Shown here piece after piece: positions 29,001 to 39,571 of a DNA stretch of 40,248 nucleotides. The stretch spans positions 1-40,248 of the forward strand of contig JBNGIQ010008281.1 in the NCBI GenBank assembly GCA_049999765.1, given 5' to 3'. The notes below the pieces were generated by a model. That model did not search any database. It was not told the origin of the DNA and worked only from the letters and a program-made list of their open reading frames with translations. The translations under genes were made by a program, and so were the position numbers. This stretch comes from Phaeoceros laevis (Eukaryota; Anthocerotophyta; Anthocerotopsida; Notothyladales). The number at the start of each line of letters is the position of its first letter. The first letter of the stretch is position 1.

Positions 29001-31096
29001 GCATGTAGTGCATTATTCGCATTTGCATGATAAACATCCAGCTCCTGAGCACGAGCTATCCAGGCCTGGGCTTCCCTAAGCTGCTCGTCCTTATACAACA
29101 ACATATCCTGTGCAGTCCGATGCTGCAGCCGCAGTTGTCAAATTAGCAGATGACACAGAGTTACAAACAAGAAGCCATGTCAATACACAGGAACCCTGAA
29201 GCCTAGAATGCTTAAACACTGGACGAGCATGAGAACAATGTCACCACCTGCTCTTCCATTTCCTGGGCATGCCGTTCTTTTTGTCGTATTTGTTCCTTGA
29301 GGTTTTCCAGCTGTGACATCAGTTCTGCCTTTTCAACATCCAGTTGATTGGCACTCGCTTTTTGTTCTGCAAGGGCATTGTCACGTTCCCGACTGCCAAA
29401 ACCAACAGGCAGTCACTTAAAAACAAAGCGAGAGTTGAAGAGCCTATATTTCAGTGAGCATTCTCACGGCATCACTCCTAGCATTTCATGCACATAACAA
29501 CCTGCTTTCTTGGCTTAGCTTCTCCATAGCTAATTTGAGTTAATATAACAATACTAACGAATTTCAAACATGAGAACTACTGGATTTCTGCTCTGCCTGC
29601 AAAGTAGGGAAAGGATTATGAACACAATTCTTCATGTGCCCATTTATTGCCATGAAGAGGCGACACAGTATTCCACAAAAGCATACAAAAGAGCCAGTTG
29701 TGCCTATAGACATCAATGCCATGCACCATGTACCGTATAGTAGTCAGCTCACTGGTTTGCTGTTGAAGAAGACCATCTTTCGCCCAGACCTGAAAGATTT
29801 TGACAATACAGACATGAACGAAAACTGTGCCTCGACAGGCATAACCAAAACAATCTGCGATTGGTGTGACTGCAGCATGGGGGGAAATGCAACCTGACTC
29901 ACTGCTTCGTTTGTCTCCATTTGGTTCGTATGCAGTTCCCTTTCTCTCTCTTCCAGCTGTTGCTGCAGCTGATGTATTTGCTGATCCCGCTTTTGGATTT
30001 GTTCCTGTACACAAAACTTGTCTATTGTGCTAGCACATAAAAATGACCACCCTCTACAGCTTTTAACTTGCACGAGTGCGAAGAGGCAGTTGCAAGGGTA
30101 CTCAAGTGCAAGAAATGAAAGAATTTATGATAGAACACCACAAAACCTGGTCAAATAGGCATACCTGCAAGTTTTCAACAAAATCAGAATGCTGCTTTGT
30201 TTGTTCAGCAAATTCTGACTGTATTCGCAATATTTCAGAATGAGCTACTTTCCTTGCCCTAAGCTCAAGTTCTGCAGATTGCAGCTGCTCCCTCTGCCTA
30301 GAGACTTCGACAATGTGCTGGTCCAATGTATCGTCCTGGCTTTCCAAAGTGCTCACTGTCGAATCCATAGAAATGGAGTTCAAACCAGGATGTAGACAGT
30401 CATTTTGCTGCTGCCCGTGCTGTGCCTCAAACAACAACCAATCAGGTTTTTTATTCCAACGGGAAAAGGAGGCCGCAAGGCTCTGCTCAAGTATGAAAGG
30501 GAACTGAAGAAGTTCATCTTTTACATAATGAAACAAGCGACTTTGTCAGCAAAGATGGCACCTTGCCATTAAATGACCCAAAGCCTGACCCGGCAGCACT
30601 TAAGGTACCAATCCGAAAGACACACAGTCAAGGAGACGCTTCTTGAAATTCCCAATACTAGCTGAAGTCAAATAGAAGAATAGTAAACCAAAGGTGACTT
30701 TTTTGGGAAAAAGTTGCAGAGGAGAATGCGATAGCCTACCTCGTCATAGAGAACGGCTTCACTGCCTTGACCCATGCTTTGAGGATTCAAGTCTCGAGGA
30801 GAAACAGCACCAGCCACCAAGGGTGGACCTCCTGTGTCAGCTGGGTGATGCTCCGAATCACTGGAGTGGCCGGTACTGGGTTGTCTATCGTCTACACTTC
30901 TTCCACGAAAAGGAGCAGCGTTAGTTCGTAGTCGACTAAGTGTACCAATTCTGGCCTGATTGCTTGAATTATCTGCAACCAATCTTTGCCGGTCCGAATT
31001 CTCGATTACAGCCCTCCATTCCTTTCTGCGAGGCTGCCCTTGCAAGGAAATGCCAGTACCATGTCCTATTGACCCAATGGCTTCCATTGCAGACAT
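26078..31096 (-). CDS. plant coiled-coil protein of unknown function, at least 12 exons
   Basis: Exons (minus): 31096-30740, about 30510-30165 (start uncertain), 30004-29903, 29789-29734, 29392-29248, 29122-28943, 28814-28527, 28286-28062, 27961-27509, 27374-26949, 26836-26738, 26653-26078. Each junction checked has GT-AG borders and keeps phase; nearly all introns are phase 0. The protein, about 1,070 residues, has a disordered N-terminus, then FSRWNKKPDWLLFEAQHG and a long coiled coil (QREQLQSAELELRAR, KDEQLREAQAWIARAQELD, AELRERTDQLNNLWLG). A Gln-rich middle follows, then a compact C-terminal block (LLDERSLLACLVRAVPA, RIRISST-LPNRLGKMLSPLHWHDY, LFILDGDFIHLREGAR) that looks like a small nucleic-acid- or protein-binding fold. 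I recall close relatives across land plants, not characterised. No stops or frameshifts are seen, so it is probably functional. The TAA at 26078 may overlap a GTAATC donor, leaving a short extra exon possible. Confidence 0.85.
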
Positions 31097-32246
31097 TGCT
31101 TTGCAGTCTAAAGGCCTACATGCTATCCCCTGCCAGCCTTAACCACGCCTATGCAGCAGTTAAATGCAGCAGGCTGTATCCTAGTGCGGATGGAAGCGAA
31201 GAAGGTGGTTTCGATTGCAACCAGCCTTGGCTTTGATTGCAACCAGCCACGGCCTGAAAGAGGGGATCTGAGCAAAACAGAAACCCTACAGGTGGACGCA
31301 GGCAACCAAGACACAAGGGGTCGAAGAGAGAAGGCGGCAGTGCTCCAACCTCCAAATGCAATTGCCTCTTCCACGAGGCACGAGTAAAACCCGGCCGATG
31401 GCTCAGGACATAGGGATCGAGATTGTGGTGACAGCGATGGCGGTAATGGGGGTCAGGGCGACGGTGACATCGCCAACGTCCTCCATCATGAAAGCGTACC
31501 GCGACCAAGATCTGCCCCTCCGAGCCCGGTCGTCATTCCAAGAAGCGCCTTGCTTCAGCTGGCCTGGCCGGGTGGCCAGGCCTTCCTCAGTGACCTCCAG
31601 GCAACATGTCGATCAACAAAGCGCCATCAGCCACTTTTGATAAGTTCCAAATTTACACCCCTAATGTGTCACGGCATCAAAATGAGCCTTTGAAGTGACG
31701 ACTTCCTGCCTATTTCACCGAATAAAAATCAAACAAGCCTACAAGGACTTGCACAAGAACATTCGCCTGTTCATCTCGAAGTACTTCAGGTGCCATCCAC
31801 ACCGGCTGTGACGAACGAACAAATCGATCAGCTCAAACAATTCTAGTGCCAGGCTCCAAATTTTGACGAGGATTTCCTTTCACCCTAACAGGCCCCTGCC
31901 CTCATTCAATGTCTACTTCAGATATCCCCGGGTATCCGCTGGAAAATGGCCCTGTTCTCACTTCTAATCAGCTCCGTTCCTTTTCAGTATGGGAGGAGAT
32001 AAATCACTCTGGTCATGTGTTTTGGTACGTGGTGGATCAGTGTCCGCGATCCCTGTCCGTGTCTCGGTTTGAGAGGGATAGAGTTAAGCACGCACATGCA
32101 CCCCAAGAGAAAGACAATAATCTCAGCTTGACGAGGATAGAGTAAAGTAAGCACATTCACACCCAAGAGAAAGACAACAATCTCTCGCACACACACCTGA
32201 GCACTGACTACATCTTCCGTATTCTCACGGTCGACCCTTACAACTG
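31097..32246. promoter_or_regulatory. upstream region of the coiled-coil gene and intergenic DNA
   Basis: The first few hundred bases above 31096 should hold the promoter and leader of the coiled-coil gene; I see no clear TATA box. The rest shows no gene. At 32076-32194 a 59-base unit (starting GGATAGAG and containing CAAGAGAAAGACAA) is repeated twice in tandem. Confidence 0.4.
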
Positions 32247-33923
32247 CTACGCCCGTTTGCAAATCGATGCACACGGTACCCATCCCTTACCACAATGTCT
32301 CTCTTCAAGCCTTGACATGATTTCCGTGGAGCTGTGGCAGTCACTGCACATGCGTAGATTCTTCGTTACCACCAGAGGTGTCCCACTCGGAGTGTTCAAC
32401 AGACCAAACGCCAGAGCTAGCTTCTCAGCATGCCCACAAAGCACCACATTACTTTGGCCCTCACATGATAATAGCATCTTCTTTGCATCATCTAATTGGC
32501 CAGCACGCGCAAGAAGATCAATCATGCAGGTGTAATGCTCAATAGCAGTTTTGACGCCATGCTGTTCAGCCATGGAATCCAAGTGTTTGCGACCCTCGTG
32601 GACCAGTCCCTCATGACTGCATGCTACTAGAAGGCAAGTAAAAGTAACATCATTAGGATGAACACCGGCAACTAACATCTCCTCAAAACAAGTTGGTGCC
32701 TTGCGACCTTCATCACATTTTGCATACCCAGCAATCAGGGCATTCCATGTCACCACATCCTTTGTGTCCATGCTGTCAAAAACCTGGCGTGCATCTTCCA
32801 GCTCACCACATTCTGCATACATGTCCACCAGGCAGCTGCCCACCACTACGAAATCCAACAGACCTCTTTTGACCATCTGTGAGTGAAGCTGCTTGCCCTT
32901 CTGTATGGCACCAGTGCTCGCACATGCCTTCAGAAGGCAAGCAAAAGTAACATGGTCGGCTAAAATGAGGACCACCTCCTCCATTTGTCCATACACAAGA
33001 AGCGCCTCTTGGCCGAGTCCTTGCTGTGCATACCCAGCTATCAGGGCATTCCATGTCACCACATCCTTTGTGGCCATGCTGTCAAAAACCTGGCGTGCAT
33101 CTCTCAATTCCCCACATTTTGCATACATGTCAACCAGGCAGTTGCCAACAAACAAGTTAGTAGGATTGCCACTGTGCAACACATCAGAGTGCACTTTTCT
33201 GCCAGATTCCAAGTCGGCAGCAAACGCACAAGCTTGAAGGCAGCTACAAAGACGTAATCATTCGCCTTCACTGCTGACCTACGCATCTCACGGTAGAGTT
33301 GTATGGCCCTCTTCGGATTTCCGTGCTTAGCATGGGCAGAGATTATGGAAGACATCCGGTTTCCCTACCCTGGTGAACACATCCATGGCCCCCTGTAGCC
33401 TACCTCCACGTGCATACATGCGCAAGAGATGGTTTCCCAAAAATGCGTTGGATCCGGGCCCAAGCTTGACAGTGAGATCATCAACTCGTCGCCCCAACAC
33501 CAGATTTCTTTCAGCCCCGCACATCCGAATGACTCTGTACAGCAGAGAGGAGGACACACGAGATTGTTTCTCCGCAAAGACGGTCAAAGCGTCCACTGCT
33601 GGACTCAGCTGCCCATTCTCACAAAGTTGTTCGATTACAGCCTGAGCCGTTCCGTACCCTTGGCACTCTGGCACCGTCGGAGCCGCAGCATTATGATGCA
33701 AGGGGTTGGATGTAGGCTGAGCAGACCGTCCAACCTGCTTGTCCAAGGCAGCCAGCTCCGCATCCACCCAGTCAGGCTTGTACAAGTTGTTCAGCCATAC
33801 GGGTTCCTTGGACTCCATGTGCCTGAAGTCGGGAGAGCGCGCGCTCTTCTTGTTCGTCCTGCGCCCCAACCACAATGTGGGATCCAAGAAAAACTGCCTC
33901 CACAAAAAGAGCTGCGTGCCCAA
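32247..33923 (-). pseudogene. PLS-class PPR protein with remnant DYW domain
   Basis: First ATG at 33818 (MESKEPVWLNN). PPR repeats are clear from 33212 down: VGNCLVDMYAKCGELRDARQ, DVVTWNALIAGYAQQG, LLKACASTGAIQKGKQLHSQ, EHYTCMIDLLARAGQLDDA. The end jumps from KKMLLSC to HAEKLALAFGLLNTPSGTP and LRMCSDCH, the HxE and CxxC zinc and deaminase motifs of a DYW domain. Most of the E/E+ part is missing and so is the final GDYW. One-base frameshifts occur near 33350 and 33245. Intact relatives bind organellar RNA and edit C to U. This copy is broken three ways. Many such genes occur in ferns, lycophytes and mosses. Confidence 0.85.
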
Positions 33924-34199
33924 GGAAGCTTCAAGTTAGGGATGTCCACCTCTCGCACCTTGAGCTGTTTGCGGAGCTTGGGCATGTCGAATACTTTTAT
34001 TGCCCTGACCTCGAGCAAGTCCACTGCGCAGCCGCGTCGCAAGGCGATCGTGGAAGTCTGCTCTCGGAATGCCGCGGAGTTCATGCTGCTTCCACCGCTT
34101 GCACACGGTGCGGAATCGGGCTTGGCTGGACGCAGGCAGAAACAAGAGTACCGTCTCCACCATCTCCTGCGGCATCAGCTCCCACAACCGTTCCACCAT
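33791..34199 (-). pseudogene. F-box protein fragment, frameshifted
   Basis: ATG at 34199. LWELMPQEMVETVLLFLPAS and ARFRTVCKRWKQ make a recognisable F-box, which binds the SKP1 adaptor of SCF ubiquitin ligases. Just after KRWKQ the reading shifts frame to NSAAFREQTSTIALRRG, which continues the usual F-box end (SPAFRE-type), and runs to about 33791. It then overlaps the upstream part of the PPR relic in another frame. No kelch or other substrate domain is visible. It looks like a decayed fragment. Confidence 0.65.
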
Positions 34200-34257
34200 A
34201 TGCGTGGAGTACTCACGCCCTGAGAAAGGTAGAAGTCCATCGTTTTCTTGACGACAA

Positions 34258-34317
34258 CAGCTGCATTCAGGTGTAACGATGGCCGGACAGCTACATTCAG
34301 GTGTAACGATGCCCGGA
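34258..34317. repeat. 30-bp tandem repeat, two units
   Basis: Two adjacent 30-base units beginning CAGCT(G/A)CATTCAGGTGTAA, differing at two bases. Just downstream CTTAGCGTTGTTA occurs twice, 28 bases apart (34343 and 34371). Confidence 0.85.
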
Positions 34318-35105
34318 GGGTCTAATAAAAACTCAGCCTAGTCTTAGCGTTGTTAAGGAAGCACGCTGCACTTAGCGTTGTTATGGAGCAGACTGCGGTA
34401 TTTGGCAGCGAGGAAGTTCCTGCTCTCCTTACACACGCCGTTTGCTTGCTTTAAATTGTTCAAGGAAGGAGAACGTTGTTTGGCTTCCTTCTGACAGGTG
34501 CTCAAATTGAGGTCAAGCGCCAAATGGCAAAAAGGCGCTCGGTGATGCTAGGTCTTGGGGTTGCGGTAACAGTTGCAGCTGTAACCGCCTGCTCTGCTCT
34601 TACCGCACGGCTGACGGGGCAGCCAGCCGGCGCGGGCAGAGAGCAGAGCCGAGAGAGGACGAGAGGCAGCGCCCGCTGAAGAGTTGCAGCACCGTCCAGC
34701 GACCACCCTGTACGTGGTGGTAGCTGAGAGCTCCCTCCGTCCGAACAGCCGGGTACAGCTACCCCAACTTTGCGGCATGGGCTTTCCCCACATCCAGCTC
34801 AATCGCAGCGTCCCCCGGAGCTTTACAGACTTGCGGAGTTGATGAGATATCCTCATATCCCCCCGACCAGTCGAAGCGTCGCCTCCTACTTGTACCGCAC
34901 AGCGGAACATGGCAAGTGTTGTCCGGACTCCGAAGTGTGTCCTCCGGTGGACGAAAAGAAGGGAAGAAATGGCATTAACTACAACCCTCACCTTTGTCGC
35001 GCATACGGTATGGGTATATGCTGCTTCGACAGCAGTTCGTGACCCGTTCCTGCGGTGCGCTGGACATAACCAGTCACCATGCTCCGTCCACGTCACCACA
35101 TTTGT
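34318..35105. other. no clear gene
   Basis: A plus-strand frame, 34476-34679, contains MAKRRSVMLGLGVAVTVAAV, which resembles a targeting or membrane-anchor segment, but it is short and ends in an Arg-rich stretch. I do not call it a gene. Confidence 0.4.
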
Positions 35106-35310
35106 AGGAGCAAGTCTGGACCTTTTTGGACTGGCAGTTCGTCATGAACTGGAGCAGTTGGGTTCGTGTCGGATCTCGCGAGGTTCGCAAAAAAATAATC
35201 AAACCTTTGCAGTTCGGGACCAACTGCGCTTGCCTCCAACTGCCCGAGGTCGAAATCCTCGGAATGGCAGTCCCGGACTGGCCACTAGTTGGCGGCAGAT
35301 TTCCATTTCC
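35106..35310 (+). repeat. GAACTGC-rich dispersed repeat, copy a
   Basis: Shares GGACTGGCAGTTCGTCATGA and the stretch GATCTCGCGAGGTTCGCAAA with the reverse complement of 37345-37530. The words CAGTTCG and GAACTGC recur. It is non-coding and the edges are approximate. Confidence 0.65.
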
Positions 35311-35539
35311 CCCGGGCTGAGCAGGAGATGTATTGCGCTTCTGGCCACCGCTCGCCGTAATGAGAGCATCAATTCGTTGCTCCAGCAGTAGCCTTGAACA
35401 TACTGAATGCATGCGGACCATGACCAGATTAAGTAATCAATTCCGGATGCCCTACAGGCAGGTGTGTCGCGGCGTAGCAGCTGAAGAACCTTGGGTAGAA
35501 CCATGGCTCAAATCTTGGTCTGCTTCCCCTCATTCTGAA

Positions 35540-35935
35540 GCTGGCAGCTGTAGCGACTTTGCCCTCGGATTTTGCAGTTCTGCTTGGCTTCAAGCAGCAA
35601 CTGGATTCAGCGGGGTGTAGCAACTTGGGCAGCTGGGACAAGAGCAGTAGCAGCAACAACAGTGACAACAGTCCCTGCGGACGCTGGGAGGGGGTGACAT
35701 ACGCTGATGGTGGATTTGGGCAGGAATCGCTTCACGGACAGCATCCCTGGGCCAGTTGCGCAGCCTGGAGGAGCTTAGTCTGGTAGGGAACCTGCTCAGC
35801 GGCATCATACCTGCGGCAGTGGAGAGTCTCACCAATCTCTCGCACCTGCACCTGTCTAGAAACGGGCTCACTGGGCGTATTCCGAATGTGGGCAGGCTCA
35901 CAAATCTGCAGGAGCTCTTTGTGTCCCGTCCCTGG
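35540..35935 (+). pseudogene. LRR receptor-like protein fragment
   Basis: The N-terminal cap of a plant LRR protein is visible (DFAVLLGFKQQLDS, GSWDKSSS, SPCGRWEGVTY), followed by RNRFTDSIPG. After a one-base shift near 35750 come LRR repeats (LRSLEELSLVGNLLSGIIPA, LTNLSHLHLSRNGLTGRIPN, LTNLQELFVS). LRR proteins of this type are cell-surface receptors. No kinase, membrane span or further repeats follow, so this is a small relic. It lies between GAACTGC-rich repeats. Confidence 0.75.
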
Positions 35936-36029
35936 GCTCAAGGGCAAATCTCACGGCGGGCGGAAGTGAAGGTGAAGGCGAAGCTCTGAAGGGAATAAAA
36001 AAGTGGTAGGAAACGAGCTTGAGCACCGT

Positions 36030-36408
36030 CGTCCAAAACTTGACAAGAGATTGGACGGACTACCAAAATCAACGGAAAACTGGTAGTTCGGCGCAAACTA
36101 GAGTTTTTTTTGGACCTCTTCGGACTGGCAGTTCGCTCAGATTTCGCTCCCTCAGTTCGGTCGCGAACTGCCGCGAACTATGCGAACTGCCCCAAATCTG
36201 CCAAAAACGTCCACGGACTGCAGTTGACTTTTGATTTTAGCTCGTCCTACGTGGCTCCGACGTGGCAATCCCCGAACTGCACATGGACGGAATCTGCTCC
36301 CCAACTGCCTCCTTCGCCAAATCCCAAAAAAAACTCTAGTTGGCACCGAACTGCAAGTTTTCGGTTGGTTTTTTGGACGTCCGTCCAATCTCGGTCAAGT
36401 TTTGGACG
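36030..36408. mobile_element. long-TIR miniature transposon, copy b of the GAACTGC-rich family
   Basis: A 379-base element with imperfect inverted repeats of about 85 bases. Both ends begin CGTCCAAAACTTGAC and go on through GAGATTGGACGGAC to AACTAGAGTTTTTTTT. The interior is GAACTGC-rich and shares GGACCTCTTCGGACTGGCAG with copy c. Long inverted repeats recall Mutator-like (MULE) miniature elements. I could not find an exact 9-base target duplication. It has no coding capacity. Confidence 0.7.
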
Positions 36409-37344
36409 AAGAAACCGGCCACTTTTTTATTCCTTCACGGTGGCCGGGGCCAGATTGCAGGAGTCTTCAAATTGGTCCGTGAACGCCGGATCGCGAGACT
36501 GAAATTGGTGTGCGTAGCTTGAGAGCAGTAGCCATCAACCCAGGAAGGGAATCAACATCAGCCCAGGAGGGGAATCAATCGGTCTTGCCTGTCACTTCGG
36601 TCAGTCTTGGCATCAGGAGGAAAGGCCAAGGGAGGGGGCAATTGCTGAATTCCGAGACTGCATCGCTCGCTGCTGCTGCTACCTGGGGCATGGTTGCATG
36701 CAAGGTAGTGTTGAGCACAGCGCGGCGGCGCTGCAAGGTACAGCAGCATGCTATTGTGCAGGCCATAGTCGCAGGTTGGAGATAGAGGGCTGTTGGCGTG
36801 GCGGGCATGGCTGTGCCCAAGGCGATTTTGAGTTTAGCAGAGCAGCGCTGCAGGGTTGGGTAGCATGCTGCTGGGTGGCCGAGTGCTGTGGGAGGGGGTG
36901 AGCAGATTGCTGGAAAAATCCTGGAGTAGGATTTGCGCCTTCTGAATGGGTTGTGCAGCGGGAATACATTGGGCAGCATTAGGAGAGCCAAGGACAAGAG
37001 GGTGGACGGCTCTGGCTAGGTAAGAAGCACCACCCGGTTTCGTCGAGAATCACAAAGCCATCTGTCCAAAAGCTCTGCTTTTAGCAAACCGTGTTGCGTT
37101 TGCTTGCCAGTTGAAGGTTTGTAAAATTGCTTGTGCTCCACAGTAGGGCAGGCGGCTGCATCCAGGGATAGTGGAAATACCCAAACATCCGTCTGTAGAG
37201 GGCTGTGAGAGGGGAAGCGGTTTGACAAGCAAGTTGGACTGTCTGCTCAGCTCACATCCAACTCACTTTGCATCAAAATGCGGCCACTCCTCAAGGACTC
37301 TCAACGCTTTTCTTGCCCTTGGCACTGAGTGACATTGGGAGATT
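36409..37344. other. no recognisable gene
   Basis: GC-rich sequence with several short overlapping frames on both strands, none with domain-like features. The word GCATGCTG/CAGCATGC recurs near 36740 and 36865. No repeat family or RNA gene is identified. Confidence 0.4.
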
Positions 37345-37783
37345 GGTGAACTGGTGGCCAGTCCGGGACTGCCATTCCATGGATTTCGTTGGCGGGCAGT
37401 TGGCGGCAACCGTCGTTCGGGACGAACTGCAAAAGTTTGCTTATTTTTTTGCGAACCTCGCGAGATCCAGCCCGAACTGAACTGCTCCAGTTCATGGCGA
37501 ACTGCCAGTCCGAAGAGGTCCTTTAGGATTTGGCGAAGGAGGCAGTTGGCGAGTAGATTCCGTCCATGCGCAGTTGAGGATTGCCACGTCGGAGCCACGT
37601 CGGAGCCAAGTAGGACGAACTAATATCAAAAGTCAGGTGCAGTCCGTGGTCGTTTTTAGCAGATTTGAGGCAACTCGCGCAGTTGGTGGCAGTTCGTGGA
37701 CGAACTGAGGGAGCGAAATCCGAGCGAATTGCCAGTCCGAAGAGGTCCTCTGTCGAACAGTCAAACTTTGACTGTTCGACAGA
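37345..37783 (-). repeat. GAACTGC-rich dispersed repeat, copy c, ending in a perfect hairpin
   Basis: In reverse orientation to copies a and b, it contains both of their shared blocks, including GGACCTCTTCGGACTGGCA twice (near 37505 and 37730) and a duplicated GACGTCGGAGCCA-type unit near 37590-37612. At 37749-37783 there is a perfect 17-base-arm palindrome with a single central base (arm TCTGTCGAACAGTCAAA), which would form a strong hairpin at one edge of the element. Confidence 0.65.
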
Positions 37784-37813
37784 CTTGCGACTTCGCGATT
37801 GTCAAAGTCAAAC

Positions 37814-38174
37814 CATAGTTACACCGTACGTAAAATACGTTTTGGCGTATTGTGTATTATACGCATACAATACGCATATAGAAATATAGTGTACGTTTTT
37901 TTGGCCACGTGTTAAAATGGAGTCCGTAAAATACGTCAAAAAGTACGAAAAATACTTAAAAAATGGGACCGCTAAGGCGGAGCAGGTAGGGCGGAACATG
38001 ATTAAAAAACGGGACCGCGGGAACTTGGACGGGACCTGGGGCTTGGACGGAACGGTTGCCGAGTCACGACGCCACGTTTCGCCACACATAACGTACCGTA
38101 TAATTCGCGTTTTTACGTAATACGCGTATTATACGTGCATATTTTTTTTAAAATACGCGATTTGGGTAACTATG
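37814..38174. mobile_element. hAT-like miniature transposon with 8-bp target duplication
   Basis: A 361-base element flanked by AGTCAAAC on both sides (37806-37813 and 38175-38182). The ends read CATAGTTAC at the left and, on the opposite strand, CATAGTTAC at the right. An 8-base duplication points to the hAT superfamily. The interior is rich in TACG, CGTA and TATACG words near both ends, arranged symmetrically (subterminal repeats), and has no transposase. Confidence 0.85.
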
Positions 38175-38182
38175 AGTCAAAC

Positions 38183-38699
38183 ACTATCTGAGCATACTCT
38201 AAGCTGCCACGCATACATGTGACCAAGGGACTGTTAGGTCTATGTCATCCTCGTTCCACCAGAAGAGTCTAAACATCCACAGCTTGAGTAACTTGTCCAC
38301 CGTCAGCGGCTCACCCCACGCACTACATCCATCACCAGTTCGGGGGCTGTGCACATCAGCTTGCTAGGTAAGCAGCCAGTTTTCTTTATGTCTTCCTTTG
38401 CTCCTCCGTTTCTGCAGGCGCATCAGGGATTGCTGCCTCTTCTCCGGTTTTGCCATTGCGGGCAAGCAATGGTGGCATTATAGCCATTACAAGCATGGGT
38501 AGGCTGAGGCTGGTAGATGCTTTGACTCTCTTTCATTTCTTGCAGCCCATCGACAATAGCCTCCACCCGGCTATGCCTCCACCAGCCCCAGCCACCAGGT
38601 GTGTGCTGCCCGGGCCTTTGTTTGGGCCTTGGGAATCTCTTTGGGCCTCTGACCGCCCAGCACTGCCTGATTCTGTTCCTGATGCTGCCTACTGAAAAA
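38183..38699. other. no recognisable gene
   Basis: Lies between the hAT-like element and the Copia LTR. Frames on both strands around 38423-38878 overlap the LTR and look like chance. Part could be the U5 end of the LTR or the target DNA. Confidence 0.4.
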
Positions 38700-38983
38700 A
38701 TCTCACATTCCTGACGGGCCAGACTAAAGGTCAGATTAGGATCGAGCAAGAGGAAGATTATAAGAAGAGATAATTTTGCATTAGGCCGTGGGCCTTTAAG
38801 GCGTGGAGACGACCGTTGGGGTGGTGTCCCGTGAACGGTGTCGGTTAGGTTTAGGTCGCGACTAATAGGGGCATCCATACGAATCTAGCGATTCGTATCA
38901 GGTGCCATTAGTGTTTGGCCTAATTTAATTAAATAAATTAAATAACCTAAAATGCTGGCTACCCTAACTCAATACTCCCACTT
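38700..38983 (-). mobile_element. 3' LTR and polypurine tract of a second Copia element
   Basis: On the minus strand the polypurine tract AAGTGGGAG (38975-38983) is followed by TATTGAGTTAGGGTAGCC, where the canonical TG start has become TA. A TTATAATC near 38760 could be the promoter TATA box. The far edge is uncertain (about 38690-38700). A palindromic ATACGAATCTAGCGATTCGTAT-like stem lies near 38877-38898 within the LTR. Confidence 0.55.
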
Positions 38984-39571
38984 AGCCAAGATTTCGTGAA
39001 GTCTCGCTACTCGGCGCTTCGCGGCCTTCGAATCCCTACTTGCGTTTTTTTTTGTTTGAGTGATGGCGGCGGCAGGCAAGCTGGTGGCGGCCGCGCGAGC
39101 TGTTGGCAGTCGCGCGCTAGCTTGTGGTCGCGCGCTAGCGTGGGGCCGCGCGCCTTTCTTTTTTTCTCCTTGCTGATGCAGCTGTGGGCAGACCGCTAAC
39201 AGTGCCGCCTGACGCCGTGCAGGGATTGTGCTGAGTCCACCAAGCTTGTGGGCAAGCTTGGGGCTGCGCTTCAAGATGGCGGCTGACTCAGGGGCTGCCA
39301 CAGCTCGTTGGCACTTGCTTCCAAGCTGCATTGAGCTGTTCCAGGCTGTGGATTCACAGAAGACGGCAGGCAGATTAGATTTGGTGAGTTTGCTGGCTTG
39401 ATCTTGCTGTCCGCCGGCTGTCCATGGGCTTTAGCTCGTCCTGACTAGCTATGGTTGCTGGCGTAGGACCTTGGTGGAAGTGCGCCACAATGATGCCAAC
39501 CAGGAAGTCCAAGTTTCGAGATGCTGCTATAGCTGCAGGTCATAGTACTAGCTAGGTGGGTGGTGCCGCAT

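Noticed and set aside
31920-31945. GATATCCCCGGGTATCC as another member of the CCGG palindrome family
   Set aside because: It lacks the GGAYRTCC core and lies far outside the transposon.
34476-34679. Possible targeting peptide gene (MAKRRSVMLGLGVAV...)
   Set aside because: Too short, ends in low-complexity Arg/Ser, and no second exon or homology is visible.
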